From: Cypionkella aquatica
GTDB taxonomy: Bacteria; Pseudomonadota; Alphaproteobacteria; Rhodobacterales; Rhodobacteraceae
Direction: 5' to 3'
NCBI RefSeq assembly: GCF_030161095.1
Contig: NZ_BSPP01000004.1
Span: 248,001 to 312,000 of the forward strand
Length of the DNA: 64,000 nucleotides
The first letter of the stretch is position 1; the number at the start of each line of letters is the position of its first letter. A program made the translations under genes and the position numbers. This document shows, in pieces, positions 18,254-24,802 of this stretch. The notes beneath the pieces were generated by a model. The model ran no database searches and was not told the origin of the DNA. It worked only from the letters and a program-made list of their open reading frames with translations.

Positions 18254-19188
18254 GCCATCACCCGCACCGCACAACGGACCGCGCGGGCGATGTGGGATGC
18301 GTGAACCGGATCATCAGGCGCAAGTCTTGGCGCCGCCCAACCGACCGAAGCGCAGCAGCGCGCAAGTGTGAACAGATCCGCCAAAGCAGCGGTGGCGGGC
18401 CGGGTTTGCGCATAGCCTGCCACCAAAGCATCGCGGATTTGGGAGTAATCGGGCTCGTGCAGGTTCTGGCTAAGGGCGGTGCCAAGATCATAGAGCCGAA
18501 AGCCAAAGCCGGAATCGTCAAAGTCGATCAGTGACAACGCGCCGTTGTGAACAAGGATATTCTCGCGCAGCACATCGGCATGGATCGGGCCGAAATCGCC
18601 GCCCGATTGCTGATGCTCGCGCAGGTTTTGGTGCAAAAACGCCCGCGCGGCATGCAGGATTTCAACCTGCGCGGGGCTGGCCGAGGGATGCTCCCAGAAC
18701 CGGCCCCAGAACGGGGTCGCGCCCACAAGACCGTCAATATCCCAGCGGGGGCGGGTGAAATCGGGCGGCAAGGTCAGTCGATCCGTCTCGGCATGCACGC
18801 GGGCAAGCAAAGCGCCCAAGGCATGGTGCCGCGGCAAGCGGTCTTCGGGCGCGCAGGGCAGCGGTTTTCCGGCCTCGCCAAAGGCTTCACCCTCCATCCA
18901 CGCGATGATCGAGGCGTTGCGGCCATTGGACAGTTTCACCAGAAACGCGCCGGTGCGGCTGGGCAAAGCGGCGGGCACGGCGACCCCGGCCTTGGCCAAA
19001 GCGGCGCACCACCAAAGTTCTGATCTGATCGCAGCATCGTCCTGATAGCCGACACGGTGCAGACGTAGCGCCGCGCGCCCGATGGGCAAAGCCACCTCGA
19101 ACACCGCGTTTTCGCGGTTGCGCAGAAGGCGCGTTACCTTGCCATTCCAATGGCTTACGGCCTCGGCTGCCAAAGCTTCAATGGTCAT
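18250..19188 (-). CDS. Aminoglycoside-phosphotransferase/homoserine-kinase-like protein
   Basis: A 312-residue protein-kinase-like small-molecule kinase of the APH family (Pfam APH type). The ATP lysine strand may be in RAALRLHRVG; the catalytic loop is PIHADVLRENILVHNG, with H-x-D and N, and the metal aspartate lies in SLIDFDDSGFGFRLYDLGTAL. Members phosphorylate small alcohols such as homoserine, choline or sugars; the substrate here is unknown. Its start overlaps the arfB stop by 4 bases, so it follows arfB in one operon. No resistance phenotype should be inferred. Confidence 0.8.
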   Translation of the reverse strand: MTIEALAAEAVSHWNGKVTRLLRNRENAVFEVALPIGRAALRLHRVGYQDDAAIRSELWWCAALAKAGVAVPAALPSRTGAFLVKLSNGRNASIIAWMEGEAFGEAGKPLPCAPEDRLPRHHALGALLARVHAETDRLTLPPDFTRPRWDIDGLVGATPFWGRFWEHPSASPAQVEILHAARAFLHQNLREHQQSGGDFGPIHADVLRENILVHNGALSLIDFDDSGFGFRLYDLGTALSQNLHEPDYSQIRDALVAGYAQTRPATAALADLFTLARCCASVGWAAPRLAPDDPVHASHIARAVRCAVRVMA

Positions 19189-19607
19189 TCGTCATCGCCC
19201 GGTTTGCCACGCAGGGCCTTTACCTCGCCCCGTTGCACTTTGGCGGCGACACGGCGCAACTGGCTGCCGTAGCTGGGCTTGGTAGCGATGCGGCGTTTCG
19301 GGGCAACCAACGCGGCGCGGATCAGATCGGCCAGACGTTCACGCGCGATTTCGCGATTGCGGGCCTGGCTGCGGGTGTCTTCCACTTGCAAGATCAGCGC
19401 GCCTTCCAGCGTCCAGCGCCGCCCAGCGAGTTTTTTCAACCGCGCCTTTACCCCCGGTGCCAGATTGGGCGAGCGTTCGGCCTCAAAACGCAATTCAACA
19501 GCCGTGGATACTTTGTTGACGTTCTGGCCACCCGGCCCCGAGGCGCGCATGAAGCTTTCGCTCAGCTCCCAATCCGCAATTGAAATGGTGTCGGTGATCC
19601 ACAACAT
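19185..19607 (-). CDS. arfB: Alternative ribosome-rescue factor (peptidyl-tRNA hydrolase) ArfB
   Basis: A 140-residue protein that frees stalled ribosomes by hydrolysing peptidyl-tRNA. The catalytic motif GGQNVNK stands at residues 26-32, with Q28 the key residue. The C-terminus is a basic, likely disordered tail (SYGSQLRRVAAKVQRGEVKALRGKPG), which inserts into the mRNA channel in characterised homologues. Length matches E. coli YaeJ. Upstream on the same strand is the small RNA/short ORF unit at 19630-19866, which ends in a terminator before arfB and may be linked to its control. Downstream it overlaps the phosphotransferase gene. Confidence 0.95.
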   Translation of the reverse strand: MLWITDTISIADWELSESFMRASGPGGQNVNKVSTAVELRFEAERSPNLAPGVKARLKKLAGRRWTLEGALILQVEDTRSQARNREIARERLADLIRAALVAPKRRIATKPSYGSQLRRVAAKVQRGEVKALRGKPGDDE

Positions 19608-19630
19608 AAGCGCAAACTAGCGGGGGTTCT

Positions 19631-19672
19631 GGAAAAGAGAAAGGGCTGCCGGCCTGTATGCGGCAACCCTTT
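19631..19672 (-). terminator. Terminator hairpin of the small RNA unit upstream of arfB
   Basis: On the minus strand the arms AAAGGG-TTGCCG and CGGCA-GCCCTTT (19640-19672) pair over a 9-base loop, then CTCTTTTCC follows. One unpaired base lies in each arm. The arfB ATG is 24 bases after the T run, so this hairpin decides whether transcription reaches arfB. Confidence 0.6.
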
Positions 19673-19745
19673 CCGAGATCTAAGGAGATGGGCCAGTTAG
19701 GTATCAAAAGCCCAATCTGTGGTCTGTTTCGCTAGAGGGCTGCCC

Positions 19746-19802
19746 CTAGAAAACACCCCCCATGACTGTCCCGACACCGCTCTCCAATATCACTCTAGAC
19801 AC
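19746..19802 (-). CDS. 18-residue leader peptide candidate
   Basis: A short frame starting GTG at 19802 and ending TAG at 19746-19748, encoding MSRVILESGVGTVMGGVF. The ribosome site AAAGGAGGT (19809-19817) is an almost complete complement to the 16S rRNA tail and stands at ideal spacing, far stronger than that of most genes here. The stop codon lies within a hairpin. The peptide has no signal or recognised motif. The region is too short for ordinary gene finders. It could be a regulatory uORF for arfB or a small protein in its own right. Confidence 0.5.
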   Translation of the reverse strand: MSRVILESGVGTVMGGVF

Positions 19803-19837
19803 TGGGTCACCTCCTTTCAAAATGTTGCCGATAAGGA

Positions 19838-19866
19838 AAGCCTGACACAGATTTTCGGTTTGTCAA
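19838..19866 (-). promoter_or_regulatory. Promoter of the small RNA unit
   Basis: A perfect TTGACA -35 hexamer (19861-19866 on minus) is followed at a 17-base spacing by AGGCTT (19838-19843) as a weak -10. Transcription would start near 19831, about 14 bases before the strong ribosome site. Confidence 0.45.
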
Positions 19867-19872
19867 AAGGTT

Positions 19873-20493
19873 TTACGCAGCGCGGCTTGCGTATTTTGCA
19901 ATGGCCAGGCGGAACGGCATCAGGGCGATTAAATCGACGGCAACTTTTACACAAAAGTCAGCCAAGGCCAGCGATTGCCATAGCGGAACCTCGGGGCCAA
20001 AGCCCAAAAGCGGCACCAGACCGGTCGCCCAAGACACATCATTTGCAGGCTCTAACCAGATGAAATCAGCCGAGAAAGCCAGAGTGAAGAAGATCATCGT
20101 ATCTACCGACGACCCCATCAGCGAGCCTAGGAACGGCGCGCGCCACCACTCGGCCCGGCGGAGTTTGTCAAAGATCGTCACATCCAGCAATTGGCCGATC
20201 AGAAACGCCAGACCAGACGCGACCGCCACCCGAAAGGTGACAAGCGGACCAAATTCGCCAATGATCTGCGTGCCAATCGCCGAGCAGACCAGACCAACTG
20301 CAAAGCCAGCATAAACCACCCGGCGGGCGGCGCGGGCACCGTGGAAACGGTTGACGAGTTCAGAGACCAGAAAGGCGAAGGGATAGGTGAAGGCGCCCCA
20401 GGTCAGCCATTGGCCAATCGGATATTGCACCAGAATATTCGAGGCCACCACGATGATGGCCATGGCGATCACGCCAAGCAGCAGTTTGTTCAT
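19873..20493 (-). CDS. yhhQ: Queuosine precursor transporter (YhhQ/VUT family)
   Basis: A 206-residue inner-membrane protein with about six hydrophobic segments, of the vitamin uptake transporter family that imports preQ0/preQ1 for queuosine in tRNA. Typical parts are SNILVQYPIG, TYPFAFLVSELVNRFHG and LGSLMGSSVDTMIFFTLAF. The ATG at 20493 (MNKLLLGV) is chosen; an in-frame start at 20550 would add a polar stretch. The ribosome site is weak (CGGAAT). Other queuosine genes are not nearby. A small RNA promoter starts just past its stop codon. Confidence 0.88.
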   Translation of the reverse strand: MNKLLLGVIAMAIIVVASNILVQYPIGQWLTWGAFTYPFAFLVSELVNRFHGARAARRVVYAGFAVGLVCSAIGTQIIGEFGPLVTFRVAVASGLAFLIGQLLDVTIFDKLRRAEWWRAPFLGSLMGSSVDTMIFFTLAFSADFIWLEPANDVSWATGLVPLLGFGPEVPLWQSLALADFCVKVAVDLIALMPFRLAIAKYASRAA

Positions 20494-20589
20494 GTTTATT
20501 CCGTTTTTTACAAGGTCGCGGAGACTTGGTTGGGGGGTAGGTTCGCCCATTGCGGGACGCGGCGGAGTAGCGCGGCCTTGGGGGCGGTG

Positions 20590-21486
20590 TCAATCGGGCA
20601 GTTGATATTCCACAATCTGACTGCGCAGGAAGAATTTGAAATTGTCGTCCGATACCATCGTGGCCGTCAAATGCCCTGCCGCATCGCGCCAGATTGAGAC
20701 ACCTTCGAGGTTGTCATACAATCCAACCGGGGTCTGCAACAAAACCTCGCCCTGATCAAAGCCCTTTGGCCCCAGAGTAAAGCGGCGCAGACGGCTGGAA
20801 AATCCGGCAAGGCCGCGAAAATCCCGTTCCAGCAGATAGAATTTGCCATCGGGGCCGAAATCAGCCCCAACCGCAAGGTAGCGGCCCAGCCGTGGGATTT
20901 GCAGCTTTTTGTCCCATTTGCCGCCTTTGAAACGGTAAACCGGGAATGGTTTTTGTTCGGCACCAGAACGCTCTGGCAAGGTGTAAAGCGTGCCTGCCGC
21001 ATCGACGGCAAGCGCCTCTAGCGCCGAGTTTGCTTGCAGCGCCTTGAAACCGGGTGGCGAGGGCAGGTTTTTCGCGGGGCCATCCAGCGTTGCATAATGC
21101 AGGACGCGGGCATGGCCCTCGAATGAGACATAGATCGTGCCATCGGGCGCAAGCGCGATACCCTCGCTGTCAGAAAAGCCGGGCTGTAGTGCCGCACCTT
21201 CGGCATCTTGCAGGGTTCGCATCGGATTGGTTGCAATCGAGATGATCCGCCCGGCTTCATCGCGGGTGATCTGGGCTGTGGTATAGGCACCCCGATCCGA
21301 CAACACAGTGATGTCGCGGCCATTCTTGGCGACTTCAATCCCAGAAAACCCGCCAAAGCGCGGGGTGTCCACTTTCCAGGTAAATGCATCAAGAAAGCCC
21401 GGCGGCGGGGTTGGGCTGGCGCTGCCTTCAGGGCCTGCGACCAGCACCAAGGCCGCCGTTACGGCGAGGAAAGCACGTCTGCGCAT
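20590..21486 (-). CDS. Secreted esterase-like/phytase-like beta-propeller protein
   Basis: A 298-residue exported protein of the phytase-like esterase domain family (Pfam 13449). A twin-arginine-like start (MRRRAFLAVTAALVLVAG) forms the signal peptide. Repeated blade-like segments carry family marks: FGGFSGIEVAKNGRDITVLSDRG, DSEGIALAPDGTIYVSFEG, NSALEALAVDAAGTLYTLPER and NLEGVSIWRDAAGHLTATMVSDDN. The substrate is not known; phytase activity should not be assumed. Its start lies inside the last codons of mepA (28-base overlap), so the two are translated from one transcript. Confidence 0.85.
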   Translation of the reverse strand: MRRRAFLAVTAALVLVAGPEGSASPTPPPGFLDAFTWKVDTPRFGGFSGIEVAKNGRDITVLSDRGAYTTAQITRDEAGRIISIATNPMRTLQDAEGAALQPGFSDSEGIALAPDGTIYVSFEGHARVLHYATLDGPAKNLPSPPGFKALQANSALEALAVDAAGTLYTLPERSGAEQKPFPVYRFKGGKWDKKLQIPRLGRYLAVGADFGPDGKFYLLERDFRGLAGFSSRLRRFTLGPKGFDQGEVLLQTPVGLYDNLEGVSIWRDAAGHLTATMVSDDNFKFFLRSQIVEYQLPD

Positions 21487-22352
21487 TGGCGGGGCAAATC
21501 GGCCATGGTGAATTCACGCGGGCCTTTCTTGTGCGGCACGGGTTTGGTGGGCTTGGTCGGCTTGACCGGTTTGGGGTTGAGATAAGCGTCAGACACCCAC
21601 CATGCGAGGGTTTCATCGCAGCCATCGCCACCATTGGACAGTTCGGAAACCGTCGGGCTTTGGGTTTCACACAGCCGCGCGCCTTTCGGGCATTTCAGGC
21701 GCACATGGAAATGCGTGTCATGGCCCGCAATTGGGCGGATCTTTTGCAGCCATTTCTTGTCGGATCGCTTGGCGGTCTTGCACATCTCGATCTTCACCGC
21801 AGCGGCCACAAAAATCCGGTCGATCCGCGGATCAGACGCAGCAGCCTGCAACAGGGCCGCATGGCGCGGTGTCCAATTTGCAGTCACCGAGCGCTGATCG
21901 GCCGAACGCACTGGGATCGAGCTGATATTCTCGCGGTCCTTGCGCGACAGGTTCAGGCTTTTGGGCGGCAGCATCCAGATATCGGCATCCAGACCGATCT
22001 GATGGCTGGCATGGCCAGAGGTCATTGGCCCGCCGCGCGGTTGGCCCATATCGCCGATGTAAAGCCCGCGCCAGCCGATCTGAGTGGCGGTTTGCGACAG
22101 ATCTTCCAGATATTGCACCAGCACCGGATGGCCAAAGTTGCGGTGCCGTGACAAGCGCATCGCTTGCCAGGTCGGCCCCGTTTCCGGCAACTCCACCAGA
22201 CCAGCCGCACAGCCGCGCGCGTAAGACCCGATGGGCATGGGCGCCTGTTGGCTTGGATTATCTGCCGCGCCAAACAGTTTGTTCGCCAGCTTTTCGGCAT
22301 GGGCAGGCATGGCTGCAAGCAGTGCCATGCACAGGATTAAAGATCGCATCAT
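21459..22352 (-). CDS. mepA: Penicillin-insensitive murein endopeptidase
   Basis: A 297-residue periplasmic LAS metallopeptidase that cuts the D-Ala-meso-Dap cross-links of peptidoglycan. The signal peptide covers residues 1-19 (cleavage after AHA). Zinc and catalytic residues lie in SGHASHQIGLDADIW (H114, H117, D122, D124) and GHDTHFHVR (H211, H214, H216). Six or more cysteines suggest disulfides as in E. coli MepA. The C-terminal linker PKPVKPTKPTKPVPHKK is rich in Lys and Pro. The start at 22352 overlaps the MFS stop by 4 bases (ATGA); a neighbouring ATG at 22349 is possible. It may be co-regulated with the MFS and phytase-like genes. Confidence 0.92.
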   Translation of the reverse strand: MMRSLILCMALLAAMPAHAEKLANKLFGAADNPSQQAPMPIGSYARGCAAGLVELPETGPTWQAMRLSRHRNFGHPVLVQYLEDLSQTATQIGWRGLYIGDMGQPRGGPMTSGHASHQIGLDADIWMLPPKSLNLSRKDRENISSIPVRSADQRSVTANWTPRHAALLQAAASDPRIDRIFVAAAVKIEMCKTAKRSDKKWLQKIRPIAGHDTHFHVRLKCPKGARLCETQSPTVSELSNGGDGCDETLAWWVSDAYLNPKPVKPTKPTKPVPHKKGPREFTMADLPRQCADVLSSP

Positions 22353-23719
22353 GCCTGTTCGCCTTTCGGATTGACCCAGATCAGCAGGATAAGCCCGATG
22401 ATAAACAGCACGACAATCGGAGAAATCCCCAAACGTGCGTTTTGGGTGAGCGCTGTCGCAATCGTGATCAGTGCCGGGGCGATAAAGCTGGTGACCTTGC
22501 CCGACAGCGCAAACAGGCCAAAGGCCTCTGTCGCGCGGTCGGGGGTTGTGTGGCGCAGAACCATGGTGCGGCTTGCGGCTTGCAGGGGGCCACCTGCGGC
22601 ACCGATCAGACCGCCGCAGATGTAGAAGATGATGTCGGGGGTGGTGGAGGCCGGGTCCATCGCTATGCCCCACAGGCTGTCACGCTCCATCCCGACGATG
22701 ACAAGGCAGACCACGATCAGCACCACGATTGAGCCGACAATCACCGGCTTGGGGCCAAAGCGGCTGTCGAGCTTTCCGCCCAGCCAGCTTGCAATCATCG
22801 CGGTGATGCCGCCGAGGATACCGAAGACGCCAATTTTGCCAATGTCCCAGCCCAGCACGTTGGAGGCATAGACACCGCCAAAAGCATAAATCCCGGTCAG
22901 CGCATCGCTATAGGCAAGGGTAGAGCCAAGATAGGCGGCAAGGCTGCGGCGGAAGCGCAGGCTTTTCAGCGTTTCCCAAAGGCTGGCGAGTGCCGCGCCG
23001 ATGTGAAAGGAACCAGCCCCGCCCTTCGGCTCTTTCACCCACAGCGCGAAGGGGATCATGAAGATAAGATACCAAACAGCGCTGAGTGGCCCGACAATGC
23101 GGGTTTCCTGACGTGCTTCTGGATCAAGTCCGAATATGGTCGGGTCGATGCCTGCGCGCGTCACCTCGGAATCACCGTTCAACACGAACAGCGACAGCAT
23201 GATGCCAAGCGCAATCAATCCACCCAGATAGCCAAAGGCAAAGCCGCTGCCCGAGATTTTGCCCATATTCGCGCCGTCGTCCAAGGTCGGCATCAGCGCA
23301 TTGGTGAAAATCGCGGTGAACTCCATGCCGATCAGACCGATCCCGAACAAGATCGCGGCCCAGCGCAAGGCCCCCAACTCGGCCCCCGGCGCAAGCTGCC
23401 ATAGGCTGAATGCGCCAAACACATAGAGCACCGAGAAGCCCCAAACCCAGATCAACCGCCGCCCGGTGCCTTGGGCCACCGCACCCAAGATCGGGGCCAT
23501 GCAAGCGATGATCAGCGAGAATATCGCATACCAAAAGCCCCAATAGGCTTGGGCGGCAGCTTTGGCGGCTTCTTCCTCCATGCCCGTGCCCATGAAATAG
23601 CCGCGCGCGACTTCGGCAAAATATGGGCCGAAAATGAAGGTAAGCAACAAGGTGTTGTAGGGTTGGCTGGCCCAATCGTAAAACCACCAGCCCCAGATGC
23701 GCTGCCGCTGCGTTGCCAT
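22349..23719 (-). CDS. UMF1-type MFS transporter (Atg22-like)
   Basis: A 456-residue inner-membrane carrier with about twelve hydrophobic segments, of the UMF1 subgroup of the major facilitator superfamily (similar to the yeast vacuole effluxer Atg22). The start WGWWFYDWASQPYNTLLLTFIFGPYF and ALMPTLDDGANMGKISGSGFAFGYLGG are marks of this subgroup. Yeast Atg22 exports amino acids from the vacuole; bacterial substrates are not settled. First gene of a probable operon with mepA and the phytase-like gene. Confidence 0.88.
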   Translation of the reverse strand: MATQRQRIWGWWFYDWASQPYNTLLLTFIFGPYFAEVARGYFMGTGMEEEAAKAAAQAYWGFWYAIFSLIIACMAPILGAVAQGTGRRLIWVWGFSVLYVFGAFSLWQLAPGAELGALRWAAILFGIGLIGMEFTAIFTNALMPTLDDGANMGKISGSGFAFGYLGGLIALGIMLSLFVLNGDSEVTRAGIDPTIFGLDPEARQETRIVGPLSAVWYLIFMIPFALWVKEPKGGAGSFHIGAALASLWETLKSLRFRRSLAAYLGSTLAYSDALTGIYAFGGVYASNVLGWDIGKIGVFGILGGITAMIASWLGGKLDSRFGPKPVIVGSIVVLIVVCLVIVGMERDSLWGIAMDPASTTPDIIFYICGGLIGAAGGPLQAASRTMVLRHTTPDRATEAFGLFALSGKVTSFIAPALITIATALTQNARLGISPIVVLFIIGLILLIWVNPKGEQA

Positions 23720-23792
23720 GCCCTGCCCCTCCGTGCACCTTCGTGCGGTTTTTCGCGATCAAGCCTGAAAAAGCGCGTCCGCGCAAGCGCCG

Positions 23793-24326
23793 TTAGCTGC
23801 GTAGCGGAGGCCAAGGCCGCATCGCATCCGCCGCGATCCAAGCCGTGATCCAATCTGGCATCACCGGGCATTGCGCCGGGTGCCCAAGGGCTGCGATCAC
23901 CTCGGCAGGTTTGACCATGCCGCGTTTGGAAATGAACGCATAGCGCAACAACATATGGCTGGTACATTCATCACCGCGCCAGAAGCTTTGCTCGATATAG
24001 CCGAAGCGATCATCCCAACCGACCACCCGGCTGATCTGCGTCACCTTTTGAAACACCGTCAGCCGTTTGCGATAGCGCGTGGTATTGCCCGCGACAGTGA
24101 TGCCCCAGCCGTTGGCTTTGGCGACCTTTTCAAAGCCCATCCGCACCGACATCGGGATGCGGCCGAGATCAAACAGGGTCAGGGTGCGGCCATTGTTCAA
24201 CTCGCGCCACGGATCCAGATCCCACGGCCAGATACGATGCGTGCTGATATGCGGATCAAACAGGCCCAAGGGCGGCGCGCTTCGAAAATTCCAAAGCTCT
24301 TTCGCCATGCGAATATACGGATACAT
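23793..24326 (-). CDS. Hotdog-fold thioesterase family protein
   Basis: A 177-residue protein like the THEM6/acyl-CoA thioesterase group: MYPYIRMAKELW at the start, then HRIWPWDLDPWRELNNGRTLTLFDLGR (hotdog helix and likely catalytic aspartate region) and RFGYIEQSFWRGDECTSHMLLRYAFISKRG. It is cytoplasmic or loosely membrane-bound and would hydrolyse an acyl thioester; the substrate is not known. GGAGGTG stands seven bases before the ATG at 24326 and rules out a longer start. It is divergent from yggT with 149 bases between. Confidence 0.85.
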   Translation of the reverse strand: MYPYIRMAKELWNFRSAPPLGLFDPHISTHRIWPWDLDPWRELNNGRTLTLFDLGRIPMSVRMGFEKVAKANGWGITVAGNTTRYRKRLTVFQKVTQISRVVGWDDRFGYIEQSFWRGDECTSHMLLRYAFISKRGMVKPAEVIAALGHPAQCPVMPDWITAWIAADAMRPWPPLRS

Positions 24327-24475
24327 TGGGCACCTCCGCTGCCTCACCTGCCTTTTGTCGCAGCCTTCGTCAACCAAAACGCTGCGGAAAGCATTGCCCT
24401 TTTGGGGGTGTCGCGTTACCTCTGCCACTATCTGTAGTAGGGCCATTGCGTTTGCCCTTGTGGTTGGAGCCGCCG

Positions 24476-24763
24476 ATGACCTCTGTGTTTCAGATTCTGC
24501 TGATGATCCTTGATATCGCCAAGTGGATCATCCTGATCCATATCATCATGAGCTGGCTGATCAATTTTCAGGTGCTGAACCTGCGGCAGTCTTTGGTCGC
24601 GCAAATCTGGTATGGGCTGATCCGCCTGCTTGATCCGATTTACAGCCGGGTGCGCGCGGTTTTGCCGAACACGCCGGGTCTGGATCTGGCACCGCTGATC
24701 GTGCTGCTGGCGATTTATGCGCTGCGGATCGTGGTCTATAACAATATGTACAGCTTTTCCTGA
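24476..24763 (+). CDS. YggT family membrane protein
   Basis: A 95-residue protein with two strongly hydrophobic segments (ILLMILDIAKWIILIHIIMSWL and LAPLIVLLAIYALRIVVY) joined by the conserved loop LLDPIYSRVRAVLPNTPGLDLAP. YggT proteins are linked to membrane or osmotic homeostasis and to division in some bacteria; the exact role is not settled. The ATG at 24476 is preceded by GGAG. recQ follows 39 bases on and may be read from the same transcript. Confidence 0.9.
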   Translation: MTSVFQILLMILDIAKWIILIHIIMSWLINFQVLNLRQSLVAQIWYGLIRLLDPIYSRVRAVLPNTPGLDLAPLIVLLAIYALRIVVYNNMYSFS

Positions 24764-24802
24764 TCTGATCGCGTCAGCGCCGATTTGGCGCGAAGAAAGC
24801 CC

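Larger units (their letters stand above)
19630..19832 (-). ncRNA. Candidate structured small RNA or leader with an 18-codon ORF
   Basis: Between the queuosine transporter and arfB, both on minus, lies what looks like a complete small transcription unit of about 200 bases. It has a promoter with a perfect TTGACA, a very strong ribosome site and an 18-codon ORF. A hairpin holds the ORF stop codon (CTAGGGG-CAG-CCCTCTAG, 19732-19749), a second hairpin follows (19687-19717, GATTGGGC / GCCCATC with one bulge), and a terminator ends it (19631-19672). I do not recognise it as a known Rfam family. It may be a leader that controls arfB by attenuation, or a free small RNA. Confidence 0.5.
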
